Shown here: positions 36,355 through 44,268 of the stretch, piece by piece
Position numbering within the stretch: the first letter of the stretch is position 1
Layout: every line of letters starts with the position of its first letter
Source of the DNA: Spirochaetales bacterium
GTDB lineage: Bacteria; Spirochaetota; Spirochaetia; Sphaerochaetales; Sphaerochaetaceae
Length of the DNA stretch: 50,300 nt
Assembly (NCBI GenBank): GCA_017629575.1
Contig: JAGBWX010000118.1
Coordinates: forward strand, 1 to 50,300
Direction of reading: 5' to 3'
The notes under the pieces: model-generated
Seen by the model: the letters and a program-made list of their open reading frames with translations, nothing else
Told to the model about the DNA's origin: nothing
Database searches by the model: none
Translations under genes and position numbers: made by a program

Positions 36355-36365
36355 TTTAAGACTCC

Positions 36366-36938
36366 TTATTTTCTCTTGTTTTCTTCAAGAATAGTCAAAA
36401 TTCTTTCTCTGTAGGTTCTGTCCCTACCTTCCCACTCAGGCTCTACAACAGAACCTGTTGAGTAGAAATAATCTTCATCCTTACCTTCAATCTGTCCCTG
36501 GAGAGTATGCTTGTCGATAGCATATTCAGGAATCTCTGGCTTGATATTTCCAGCCTTGTATTCCTTCATAATCCAGTTATACATCTCATCTGAAGATCTA
36601 TCCTTCATAGACTTGCAGAGATATCTAACAGCATGGATTGCAAAAAGGCCTCTGTCGCCATCCTGTACAATGGTCTTTCTCATCTGGTCGAGAGAGTTGA
36701 TATAGATTGCAGCCATCTCATTTGCGAAACCAACATCTTCTACGCTGATTACCTTAAGTCTGAACCAAAGATACTCTTCCAACTCCTTGCTTGTGATAAG
36801 CATTTCATATGCAAGAGTAGCAGCGTTTTCTGGATGATTTCTTCTGATTTCTTTCTGAAGCGCAGAAATAACAAGATCTGCAGCTAGACCTGATCTAGTC
36901 TGGCACTTCTGCCAGTGGTCATATGGGAATGAACTCAT
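36366..36938 (-). CDS. Stand-alone RarA/MgsA C-terminal-like protein (copy B)
   Basis: This 190-residue protein is a paralogue of the one at 32683 and is the first gene of the ABC operon. Both share LQK-IRR near residue 28, AYEM-ITS, ISVED-GF, GDR then IHA-RYLC, and RSSD followed by YA-D-HT-G and GKDE. The order of motifs matches the C-terminal half of RarA/MgsA, but no nucleotide-binding motifs are present. A GAGG ribosome site precedes the ATG. The presence of two diverged copies at both ends of one transporter operon suggests a role tied to that uptake system, possibly as a heteromeric complex. Confidence 0.78.
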   Translation of the reverse strand: MSSFPYDHWQKCQTRSGLAADLVISALQKEIRRNHPENAATLAYEMLITSKELEEYLWFRLKVISVEDVGFANEMAAIYINSLDQMRKTIVQDGDRGLFAIHAVRYLCKSMKDRSSDEMYNWIMKEYKAGNIKPEIPEYAIDKHTLQGQIEGKDEDYFYSTGSVVEPEWEGRDRTYRERILTILEENKRK

Positions 36939-37074
36939 AATTTACCTCTATACGTGAAAAATCCTTAACAGTATATTTCAAAGCTTTTTTGCCATTCTAT
37001 AAGAAGAATTCTCTTATTTTTTTGAAAAAATCTCTTTTAGGTGTATCATTATTTGATTATAGGAGGAATTTTAT
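36939..37074. promoter_or_regulatory. Divergent promoter region, ABC operon and AraC regulator
   Basis: On the plus strand TTGAAA (37022-37027), a 16-nt spacer and TATCAT (37044-37049) form a plausible promoter for the regulator, followed by AGGAGG at 37061-37066. On the minus strand a TATACT -10 box (around 36973) has no good -35 box. A promoter with a poor -35 is what an AraC-type activator normally serves. No clear inverted or direct operator repeat was recognised. Confidence 0.5.
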
Positions 37075-37956
37075 TTGAGATACCTTCAAGAAATAATTAA
37101 TGATAGCAACCTTGTTGAGGCTTGGAGATTTTCTTCTTTGGCAATCGATGCTGCTCCTTTTAAGGACTTAAGAGTCAAACAGGGAGGTTTTGGTCTTCAT
37201 GGCAAAACATTCTGGCTCCAGAGAATATCAAAAAGAAAATTCCACGTTTTTGTATACACTGTTTCTGGGGAAGGAGAAATCCTTCTTGAGGATGGAACCC
37301 TACTCCATCAAAATAGAGGAGACCTCTTCATTTCCTGGTCCAGGGGACAAGGACACTACGAACGAACAGTAGGCGATGAGCCATGGGGAATGCTTTGGCT
37401 TACTGTTTGGGAAGATTCCCCATATTTCTCAATCACTGAGAAAGACTGGGAGATGAGAAACTGCATAGAGTTTGTCGATAACATGTCGATTATTGCAAAG
37501 AATATCATCAAGGAGGAGCGTACTGCCGATAAGAGAAGCTACGAGGCATTGCTCTTATACGAAAAGCTCTTTTTGCTAGATTTTGAAAGAAGTCTTTGTT
37601 TATCAAAAATACCAATACTCAATGAGCATAGAATCAAAATTGAAGCTCTTTGGGACAAAGTAGTATCTAGGCTCCACGAGAATTGGCCTTTGGTGAGACT
37701 TTCAGAGGAAGCTGGCTATAGTCGCGCTCATTTTATTAGACTCTGCCAGGAAATCTATGGAAAGAATCCCGGAGAGATTGTCAGAGACATGAGGATGAAG
37801 CAAGCTGAAGTTATACTCCGAAACTCCACCACAACAATCCAACAATTGGCAGAGAGGGTTGGATTCCAAAATATCTCAACATTCTCAACGGCATTCAAGG
37901 CATACAGTGGGCAAACTCCTAGGGAATTCAGGAAAACGAAAAGTTCATTGAAATGA
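37075..37956 (+). CDS. AraC-family transcriptional regulator
   Basis: This 293-residue protein has an N-terminal cupin-type ligand domain (GEGEILLEDGTLLHQNRGDL region) and a C-terminal pair of helix-turn-helix motifs: VRLSEEAGYSRAHFIRLCQE, then IQQLAERVGFQNISTFSTAF, ending GQTPREFRK. The start is TTG at 37075-37077, 8 nt after a perfect AGGAGG; no in-frame ATG occurs nearby. It is transcribed away from the ABC operon and is the likely local activator. The ligand is presumably the transported compound or a breakdown product. Confidence 0.94.
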   Translation: MRYLQEIINDSNLVEAWRFSSLAIDAAPFKDLRVKQGGFGLHGKTFWLQRISKRKFHVFVYTVSGEGEILLEDGTLLHQNRGDLFISWSRGQGHYERTVGDEPWGMLWLTVWEDSPYFSITEKDWEMRNCIEFVDNMSIIAKNIIKEERTADKRSYEALLLYEKLFLLDFERSLCLSKIPILNEHRIKIEALWDKVVSRLHENWPLVRLSEEAGYSRAHFIRLCQEIYGKNPGEIVRDMRMKQAEVILRNSTTTIQQLAERVGFQNISTFSTAFKAYSGQTPREFRKTKSSLK

Positions 37957-37970
37957 TAAGAAATAGAATT

Positions 37971-38006
37971 GGCAGGAAAAATCCTGCCCTTGTTTTTCGT
38001 TTTTTA
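37971..38006 (+). terminator. Terminator of the AraC-family gene
   Basis: GGCAGGA pairs with TCCTGCC over 7 bp with loop AAAA, followed by CTTGTTTTTCGTTTTTT. It begins 14 nt after the stop codon. Confidence 0.85.
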
Positions 38007-38010
38007 ACAA

Positions 38011-38694
38011 CTAAATAGGAAGATAACTAAAGAGATGTCCCAAAATTGGGGAGATGATCAAAGCTGGGATATAGTGAGCAGTCTTGAACTCCTTGATTCC
38101 AAGAAGTCCCATTGAGAGGATAATCAACAAGAAGCCACCTGAAGCTGCAATATATCCAATGCCCGATTCACCTAAAATTGGAGAGATGAAGGAGCCTGCA
38201 ACAACGAAGAATCCCTGGTAAATGAGAACAACTATAGAGGAAAGAAGAACGCCCCTTCCATATGTTGCTGCAAATACAACTGCCATAAATCCGTCCATTA
38301 CAGACTTTATGAGGATGAGACTATTGTCTCCTGTAGTACCAGCGTTTATAGAGCCAACAATTGCCATCGCTCCAGAGCAGAAGAGGATTGATGAATCCAA
38401 GAATCCCTTTCCAAAGCTGTTATCATCGCCCTCTCTCTTGAACTTGTTTCCAAGGCCCTCAATTCTTTCATCGAGCTTAAGTGCTGCACCGATGAAGCCA
38501 CCAAAGATCAGCGAAAACAGAAGAGCGAGAACAGAAAGGTCTGTCATGGCCATATCGATTCCAAGAATTAAAGTAACAACTCCAGCGCTTGTCATTACAA
38601 CGCTCTGAAAGTTGCTTGAAACATGCTTTTTCATTAATAGACCAATTGAACCGCCTAAAATTACTGCCAATGCATTGATGAGAGTAACTAACAT
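38011..38694 (-). CDS. DUF554 membrane protein
   Basis: This 227-residue inner-membrane protein matches the DUF554 (YdfK/YqgA-like) family, whose function is unknown. It has about seven hydrophobic segments, starting MLVTLINALAVILGGSIGLL. Family signatures LILGIDMAMT, GGFIGAALKLDERIEGLG and FLDSSILFCSGAMAIVGSIN are clear. There is no ribosome site. A TGA-TAATAT extended -10 box ends 8 nt before the A of the ATG, so the mRNA may be leaderless. It is divergent from the nucleotidyltransferase gene. Confidence 0.9.
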   Translation of the reverse strand: MLVTLINALAVILGGSIGLLMKKHVSSNFQSVVMTSAGVVTLILGIDMAMTDLSVLALLFSLIFGGFIGAALKLDERIEGLGNKFKREGDDNSFGKGFLDSSILFCSGAMAIVGSINAGTTGDNSLILIKSVMDGFMAVVFAATYGRGVLLSSIVVLIYQGFFVVAGSFISPILGESGIGYIAASGGFLLIILSMGLLGIKEFKTAHYIPALIISPILGHLFSYLPI

Positions 38695-38701
38695 GCTTCA
38701 G

Positions 38702-38750
38702 ATATTATCACCATGGAGAAAGTTGAAAAAGTCCCTTGGTATGATAACAT
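38702..38750. promoter_or_regulatory. Divergent leaderless-type promoters (DUF554 / nucleotidyltransferase)
   Basis: On the plus strand TTGAAA (38723-38728), 16 nt, and TAACAT (38745-38750) with TGA in front place the start of transcription at about 38757, the A of the ATG. On the minus strand TAATAT (38702-38707) with TGA in front ends 8 nt before the DUF554 ATG at 38694. Neither start codon has a Shine-Dalgarno sequence. Confidence 0.5.
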
Positions 38751-38756
38751 AAAACA

Positions 38757-39323
38757 ATGGACGCAATTATTCTTGCAGCAGGACTATCTGAGAGAATGGG
38801 AAGAAATAAGCTTCTCCTTCCTTTTGGCGAGTCGACAATCCTGAATTGTGTAATAGAAAAAGCAAAGCCCTTTGCAGATAGAATCATTGTTGTCACAGGA
38901 CATGAAAGCAATTTGATAGAAGCATCCATAAAAGATGATGGAATAATCTTTGCATTCAATGAGAACTATAAAAAAGGGCAAAAAGGCAGCGTGCTCAGAG
39001 GCATAAAGGAGAGCATTGACGACTTTTTCATCATTCCTGGAGATGTTCCAATGATTGCATGTGAGGATATCTGCAATACCATTGCGCTTTTGAAGAATGC
39101 TAGCGCTGCAAGGTGCTTCTTCAAAGATATTCCAGCTCATCCTGTTGCATTCAAAAAGGAAAACCGGGAAAAGCTCCTATCTTACCCCGGTCCAATCAAA
39201 AATTATTTAGATGAAATCGGCTTTAGTCGCCATCAGGGAACCATTGGCTCTGCTTTTGACGCAGATACCTCAATCCGCTATGAGTCCCTGCTGACAGGAA
39301 ACCCCGATTCGTCCCTCCTCTAA
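38757..39323 (+). CDS. MobA-like nucleotidyltransferase
   Basis: This 188-residue protein has the GT-A fold signature of the MobA/MocA/YgfJ group. The N-terminal LAAGLSERMGRNKLLLPFG binds the nucleotide, and the acidic PGDVPM binds metal. Relatives transfer CMP or GMP to molybdopterin or activate sugar phosphates. No molybdenum enzyme genes lie nearby, so the substrate is open. There is no ribosome site, and a leaderless mRNA is likely. Its last 54 nt overlap the end of clpB on the opposite strand. Confidence 0.85.
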   Translation: MDAIILAAGLSERMGRNKLLLPFGESTILNCVIEKAKPFADRIIVVTGHESNLIEASIKDDGIIFAFNENYKKGQKGSVLRGIKESIDDFFIIPGDVPMIACEDICNTIALLKNASAARCFFKDIPAHPVAFKKENREKLLSYPGPIKNYLDEIGFSRHQGTIGSAFDADTSIRYESLLTGNPDSSLL

Positions 39324-41858
39324 AAACAGCTTTATTCTGCATCCACTCAATAGCTGTCCGGAGAGAAGTGCCTTAGACAACTTGTTTTCTACCTCATTCT
39401 GAATGCATCTCCTAATTGGTCGTGCGCCAAATACAGGATCAAAGCCTTCTTCTGCGATATAACCTTCAACATCTTTGTCCCAAGTTAGGCTATAGCTCTT
39501 TCTTCTAAGTCTCTCTCCAAGCTCTTTAAGCTGGATTTCCACGATTTTCTCAATCTGTGGCTTTCGCAGAGGATTGAAGATGACAATCTCATCAATTCTA
39601 TTGATGAATTCAGGCTTGAAGGAACGAGATATAATATCCCTTACCTTTGCCTCAGCATTCTCAGGATCCTGAAGGATATACTCACTTCCCAGGTTACTTG
39701 TCATTATGATGATAGTGTTGGTGAAATCTACAACTCTACCCTGGCCATCTGTAAGTCTTCCATCATCAAGCACCTGCAATAGAATATTGAAAACATCTGG
39801 ATGGGCCTTCTCAATCTCATCGAAAAGCACGACAGAATAAGGTCTTCTTCTGACGACTTCTGTAAGCTGTCCACCCTGATCATATCCTACATAGCCTGGA
39901 GGCGCACCGATGAGTCTAGATACAGAATGCTTCTCCATGTACTCAGACATATCGATACGAGTCAGGGCCTTTTCATCATCAAACAGGAAACCTGCCAAAA
40001 CCTTTGCAAGGAGAGTCTTTCCCACACCAGTAGGACCTGCGAAGAGAAATGATCCCAGAGGTCTATTCTCATCTCCGATTCCTGCCTTGTTCCTCCTAAT
40101 TGCATTAGAGACAGCTTCTATTGCCTCATCCTGCCCAACGACAGATTTTGACAGAGTATTCTCGAGGTTCACATACTTCTGCATTTCAGAACTCATCATC
40201 TTCTGTACAGGAACACCTGTCCAAGCAGATACGATTCTGGCAACATCGTCCTCTGTGACCTCCTCCCTCAGCAATCTTCTGTCATCCTCCTTAAAGGAGT
40301 TGACCTTCTCCTCAGCCTTTTCGACTTCTCTCAAAAGCTCAGGCAACTTTCCATGCTTAATCATCGCAGCTGTTGAAAGATCTCCACTTCTCTCTGCCGC
40401 CTGCTCTTCAAAATGGAGTTTTTCCAATTCGCTTTTCTTGTGCCTGAGATCCATAATGGCTTCCTTTTCATTCATCCACTCAAGGTTCAATGCATCAAAC
40501 CTTGTCTGCAGATCTGCAAGCTCCTTATTAATCTTTTCCAGCCTATCCTTAGAAGCATTATCATCCTCTCTTGAAAGTGCCTGCTTCTCGATATTAAGCT
40601 GAAGCATCTTTCTCTGGAGCTTATCTAGCTCCTCTGGCTGGCTTTCGATTTCCATCTTTATCTGCGATGCTGCCTCGTCAATTAAATCGATAGCCTTATC
40701 TGGAAGGAATCTGTTTGTAAGGTACCTATCTGATAGCGTTGCAGCAGCAACTAGAGCTTCATCCTTGATTCTTACGCCGTGGTGCACCTCATACTTGCTC
40801 TGCAAGCCTCTAAGAATGGAAATGGTATCTTCAACAGAAGGCTCTTTTGTATATACAGGCTGGAATCTTCTTTCGAGAGCCTTATCGCTTTCTATATACT
40901 TTCTATACTCATCAAGAGTTGTTGCACCAATTGCATGAAGCTCTCCTCTTGCTAGCGCTGGTTTGATAAGATTGGATGCATCAGTAGATCCCTCTGATGC
41001 TCCAGCCCCCACAATTGTATGCAATTCATCTATAAAGAGAATAATCTCACCATCGCTTTTAGTGACTTCATTGATTACTCCCTTAAGTCTCTCCTCAAAC
41101 TCACCCCTGAACTTAGCACCTGCAATCAAGGCTCCGATATCAAGAGAAAGAAGTCTCTTGTTTGCCAATGTTTCAGGTACATCGCCCTTTGCAATTCTCT
41201 GAGCAAGGCCCTCAACAATTGCTGTCTTACCTACTCCAGGCTCGCCGATGAGACCTGGATTGTTCTTTGTTCTTCTGCAGAGAACCTGCATCACTCTTCT
41301 AATTTCCTCATCTCTACCGATGACAGGATCAAGCTTATCCTCTCTTGCTGAGCGAGTAAGGTCTTTGCAATACTTGTCGAGAACTTTATAGTTGCCTTCA
41401 GGGTCCTGGCTTGTAATTCGCTGATTGCCCCTGATTGACTTCAGTGCTGATAGAACACTATCCTTGGTGACTCCTAGCTTAATGAGGGCATCCTTTTCTG
41501 GACATTCATCTGTCAAAAGTGCGAGCAGAAAATGCTCTGATGATATATATTCATCCTTAAATTCCGCAGCAGCCTTGTCGCATGCATTGAGAATTCTTGC
41601 AGCAGATCTTGAGAATGCTCTCTGAGCTTCTCCATATGTCTTTGGAAGTCTTGAGATTATTCCATCCATCTCAGAGATTACTCTATCTGGAGAAACGCCC
41701 AGTTTCTGGAAAAGAGGATAAAGAACACCTTCCCTGTCCTCTGTCAGAGCTATGATGATATGAGCTGGTGTTACTTCTGCATTCTGCTTTGAATCTGCAA
41801 TAGCTACAGCGCTTTCAATTGCCTTCTGAAGCTTTACAGTAAATTTTTCATAGTTCAT
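39270..41858 (-). CDS. clpB: Chaperone ClpB
   Basis: ClpB is the hexameric AAA+ disaggregase that works with DnaK to rescue aggregated proteins after heat stress. The 862-residue protein has the N-terminal Clp repeats, the first ATPase domain (Walker [14 protein letters not shown], Walker [10 protein letters not shown]), a long coiled-coil M-domain around residues 400-520 that sets it apart from ClpA/ClpC, and the second ATPase domain ([22 protein letters not shown]). A GAGGGG ribosome site precedes the ATG. A TATATT box lies upstream, but no CIRCE element was found in the 69-nt gap. The 3-prime end overlaps the nucleotidyltransferase gene tail to tail. Confidence 0.98.
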   Translation of the reverse strand: MNYEKFTVKLQKAIESAVAIADSKQNAEVTPAHIIIALTEDREGVLYPLFQKLGVSPDRVISEMDGIISRLPKTYGEAQRAFSRSAARILNACDKAAAEFKDEYISSEHFLLALLTDECPEKDALIKLGVTKDSVLSALKSIRGNQRITSQDPEGNYKVLDKYCKDLTRSAREDKLDPVIGRDEEIRRVMQVLCRRTKNNPGLIGEPGVGKTAIVEGLAQRIAKGDVPETLANKRLLSLDIGALIAGAKFRGEFEERLKGVINEVTKSDGEIILFIDELHTIVGAGASEGSTDASNLIKPALARGELHAIGATTLDEYRKYIESDKALERRFQPVYTKEPSVEDTISILRGLQSKYEVHHGVRIKDEALVAAATLSDRYLTNRFLPDKAIDLIDEAASQIKMEIESQPEELDKLQRKMLQLNIEKQALSREDDNASKDRLEKINKELADLQTRFDALNLEWMNEKEAIMDLRHKKSELEKLHFEEQAAERSGDLSTAAMIKHGKLPELLREVEKAEEKVNSFKEDDRRLLREEVTEDDVARIVSAWTGVPVQKMMSSEMQKYVNLENTLSKSVVGQDEAIEAVSNAIRRNKAGIGDENRPLGSFLFAGPTGVGKTLLAKVLAGFLFDDEKALTRIDMSEYMEKHSVSRLIGAPPGYVGYDQGGQLTEVVRRRPYSVVLFDEIEKAHPDVFNILLQVLDDGRLTDGQGRVVDFTNTIIIMTSNLGSEYILQDPENAEAKVRDIISRSFKPEFINRIDEIVIFNPLRKPQIEKIVEIQLKELGERLRRKSYSLTWDKDVEGYIAEEGFDPVFGARPIRRCIQNEVENKLSKALLSGQLLSGCRIKLFLEEGRIGVSCQQGLIAD

Positions 41859-41927
41859 TCAATCCCCTCTCTTAAAGAAGCAAATTTACACTATGAAATA
41901 TAATAATGAAGATTGAAATCGGAAAGC

Positions 41928-42524
41928 TTATGCCTTGAGGAACTCAAGATAGCTGGTAATCAAGGAAATAGCTGCATCTCTATCAAATGTTCTGAATACA
42001 GCTACCTGGAAGCAACAGGACTCAATGAGATAGAAAAGATTGCGGCTTACTGCCTCTACATCACACTTCTTGATTGTATTGTTGCTGATTCCCTGTCTTA
42101 AAAGTCTCTTCAGAAGAATGATGAGCTTGATTGTTCTTTCCTCGATTACCTTTGAAAAATCTACGCCTCTTTTCTTTTCTGAAAGCATGAATTCCATAAG
42201 GTTGGAAACTGTAGCATCATGAGTTGATGCATAATCAAGAACATCCTTGAAGATTTTGAAAATTCTATCGAGCTCTGTATCATCATTCTCTGCCCATGCA
42301 ATTGCAGAGTAGCGCTTGAACATCTTGCCTGTAACGAGCTTCACAGCATAGTAGTAGATATCGTTCTTATCGTTGAAATACTGATAAACAGTTGGTCTAG
42401 AAATACCACTCTCTTCTGCAATCAGTGACAGATTAGCTTCACGATAACCCTCGCGTGCGAATACTGCGAGAGCTGAACTCATGATTAATTCTTTTCTTTC
42501 TTCTTTATCTACTTTTTTAGGCAT
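41928..42524 (-). CDS. TetR-family transcriptional regulator
   Basis: This protein of about 198 residues has the N-terminal TetR helix-turn-helix (ALAVFAREGYREANLSLIAE then SGISRPTVYQYFNDK, roughly residues 15-60) and a variable helical ligand/dimer domain. Three alternative upstream codons exist; the ATG at 42524 is favoured because a TTGAAT-16-TAAACT promoter would start transcription at about 42527. That makes the mRNA almost leaderless, and no ribosome site is seen. It is divergent from the LysE-type exporter gene and probably represses it. clpB lies 69 nt downstream on the same strand. Confidence 0.9.
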   Translation of the reverse strand: MPKKVDKEERKELIMSSALAVFAREGYREANLSLIAEESGISRPTVYQYFNDKNDIYYYAVKLVTGKMFKRYSAIAWAENDDTELDRIFKIFKDVLDYASTHDATVSNLMEFMLSEKKRGVDFSKVIEERTIKLIILLKRLLRQGISNNTIKKCDVEAVSRNLFYLIESCCFQVAVFRTFDRDAAISLITSYLEFLKA

Positions 42525-42533
42525 GTTACGCAT

Positions 42534-42571
42534 AGTTTATTACTTTTGCAAAAAAATTCAAATGCTATAAT
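42534..42571. promoter_or_regulatory. Divergent promoters of the TetR and LysE-type genes
   Basis: Plus strand: extended -10 TGC-TATAAT (42563-42571), with the predicted start of transcription at 42578, the A of the ATG. Minus strand: TTGAAT (42556-42561), 16 nt, TAAACT (42534-42539). A perfect palindrome TTTTGCAAAA (42544-42553) lies between the two -10 boxes and would block both promoters if it were the TetR operator. Confidence 0.5.
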
Positions 42572-42577
42572 GTAAAT

Positions 42578-43153
42578 ATGGCTGACCTAATTGTTTATAT
42601 GCTGTTGCTTTCAATTACACCAGGGCCTAATACTATTGCCAGCTTGATAAATGCATCAGAGAAGGGATTCTTCAAAGGCATCACGCTAAATCTTGGCATG
42701 GTCACAGGCATTTTCACCATAGCGTCTGCCTCCTACGTAATCCTAGCAACATTGGGAAAGAGCATTCCTACATCAAGTCCTGTCTTTCAAATCCTAGGTG
42801 CAATATATCTTCTTTATTTAGCATATAGTCTAGCCACCAAGGGCAAGATATCCTTGGAAGCCGATAATAAAGGAGGCTTTAAGACAGGATTTATGATGCA
42901 GTTAGTGAATATAAAAGTATTCCTGCTATGCATCACAGCCATATCTTCATTCATCATCCCCAATAGCATGGGATATCCTGCAGTACTGCTCATTCCTGCA
43001 ATATGCTTCTTAAGCCAGATTGCTTGGGCTCTCTTTGGATCTGCGATCTCAAATATTTATAGAAAGTACAGCAAAGCTATCAATATTGTATTTGCATTGA
43101 TGCTCTTATATTTGGCAATCAAGAATGTTATTGCCTTTATAGAGGCAATATAA
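42578..43153 (+). CDS. LysE-family amino acid exporter
   Basis: This 191-residue inner-membrane protein belongs to the LysE/RhtB family of amino acid or metabolite exporters. It has about six hydrophobic segments and the family's N-terminal signature SITPGPNTIASLINASEKGF, followed by GITLNLGMVTGIF. The start codon lacks a ribosome site and lies 7 nt downstream of a perfect TATAAT, so translation of a leaderless mRNA is likely. The divergent TetR-type gene is the probable regulator. The exported compound cannot be told from sequence. Confidence 0.92.
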   Translation: MADLIVYMLLLSITPGPNTIASLINASEKGFFKGITLNLGMVTGIFTIASASYVILATLGKSIPTSSPVFQILGAIYLLYLAYSLATKGKISLEADNKGGFKTGFMMQLVNIKVFLLCITAISSFIIPNSMGYPAVLLIPAICFLSQIAWALFGSAISNIYRKYSKAINIVFALMLLYLAIKNVIAFIEAI

Positions 43154-43174
43154 AAGGCCCTCTTTCAAGGGCCT
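43151..43174 (-). terminator. Terminator of the ornithine carbamoyltransferase gene
   Basis: On the minus strand AGGCCCT pairs with AGGGCCT over 7 bp with a six-base loop, followed by TTTTAT. It overlaps the stop codon of the convergent exporter gene, for which it lacks a T-run. Confidence 0.8.
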
Positions 43175-43179
43175 GATCA

Positions 43180-44193
43180 TTAGAATGAGTATTTATCCGA
43201 AATGGTTGCTACCATGACTGCTTTGATTGTATGCATTCTGTTCTCTGCCTCATCAAAGACTACGGAGTTCTTGCTTCTGAATACCTCGTCAGTTACCTCC
43301 ATCTCCTTGAGACCAAACTTCTCATAAACATACTCAGCTGTTGTTGTATTCATATCGTGGAAAGAAGGGAGGCAGTGTTCGAAGAGTGTTGTTTCCTTTC
43401 CAGATGCTGCCATCAATGCTGCAGTTACCTGATAAGGCTTCAAGAGAGCAATACGCTCAGCCATCTTATCTTCCTCGCCCATTGAGCACCAAATGTCTGT
43501 ATATATAACGTCGGCATCCTTTACTGCTTCATATGGATCTTCTGTAAGGAGGATGGAACCACCGCTAGCCTCTGCCCAAGCCTTGCACTCTGCAACTAAG
43601 CTATCTGCAGGAAGAAGGGACTTTGGAGCGCCTACTGCATAGCTCATTCCAACCTTAGATGCGCCAATCATGAGACCATTAGCAACGTTGTTTCTGCCAT
43701 CGCCGATGAAAGCAAGCTTGATTTCATTGAGCTTTTTGCCTGTATATTCAACTGCTGTCATAAAGTCTGCGAGAACCTGTGTTGGGTGGTCATCATCTGT
43801 AAGGCCATTCCATACTGGTACGCCAGCATATGCTGCAATATCTTCTACCACCTTGTGAGCAAAGCCTCTATATTCAATTCCATCATAGAGATGGCCAAGA
43901 ACCTTTGATGTATCTTCAAGAGATTCCTTCTTACCCATCTGTGAATTTGTAAGGAATGTAACACCTGCACCTTCATCAAAAGCTGCAACTTCGAATGAAC
44001 AGCGAGTTCTTGTAGATGTCTTATCGAAAAGAAGAACAATGTTCTTTCCATCAAGAAGCTTTCCCTCTAAGCCAGGAGCTGTGCCCTTTCCTTTTTTCTT
44101 GGACTTGAGCGCCATTGAGAGCTCAATTAAATACTCAATTTCTTCCTTTGTATAATCCTTTAGAGTTAGAAAACTTCTGCCTTTAAGATTCAT
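43180..44193 (-). CDS. argF: Ornithine carbamoyltransferase
   Basis: The enzyme joins carbamoyl phosphate and ornithine to citrulline, or works in reverse in the arginine deiminase pathway. The 337-residue protein has the carbamoyl-phosphate motif STRTR in FDKTSTRTRCSFEVA, HPTQ, DIWCSMGEE and the catalytic HCLP. An upstream in-frame codon at 44235 is excluded because the promoter at 44217-44245 starts transcription after it. The GGAGGG site fits the ATG at 44193. No arcA, arcC or other arg genes are adjacent, so anabolic (argF) versus catabolic (arcB) use is not settled; argF is the default symbol. Confidence 0.93.
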   Translation of the reverse strand: MNLKGRSFLTLKDYTKEEIEYLIELSMALKSKKKGKGTAPGLEGKLLDGKNIVLLFDKTSTRTRCSFEVAAFDEGAGVTFLTNSQMGKKESLEDTSKVLGHLYDGIEYRGFAHKVVEDIAAYAGVPVWNGLTDDDHPTQVLADFMTAVEYTGKKLNEIKLAFIGDGRNNVANGLMIGASKVGMSYAVGAPKSLLPADSLVAECKAWAEASGGSILLTEDPYEAVKDADVIYTDIWCSMGEEDKMAERIALLKPYQVTAALMAASGKETTLFEHCLPSFHDMNTTTAEYVYEKFGLKEMEVTDEVFRSKNSVVFDEAENRMHTIKAVMVATISDKYSF

Positions 44194-44216
44194 TTTTATT
44201 CCCTCCACATGCAGAG

Positions 44217-44245
44217 AGAATACATATTTATGCATTATTTGTCAA
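44217..44245 (-). promoter_or_regulatory. Promoter of the ornithine carbamoyltransferase gene
   Basis: A consensus -35 TTGACA (44240-44245), a 17-nt spacer and TATTCT (44217-44222) lie on the minus strand. The start of transcription is near 44,210, giving a leader of about 17 nt that holds the GGAGGG site. Confidence 0.75.
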
Positions 44246-44268
44246 TAAAAGTTAAAAATATTGTATAT

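Noticed and set aside
39910-40602. A 230-codon plus-strand frame inside clpB
   Set aside because: It is fully antisense to the conserved M-domain and second ATPase domain of clpB and has serine-rich low-complexity content typical of shadow frames.
41859-41927. CIRCE heat-shock operator before clpB
   Set aside because: The 9-bp inverted repeat TTAGCACTC/GAGTGCTAA is not present in the gap; only a weak TATATT box was found.
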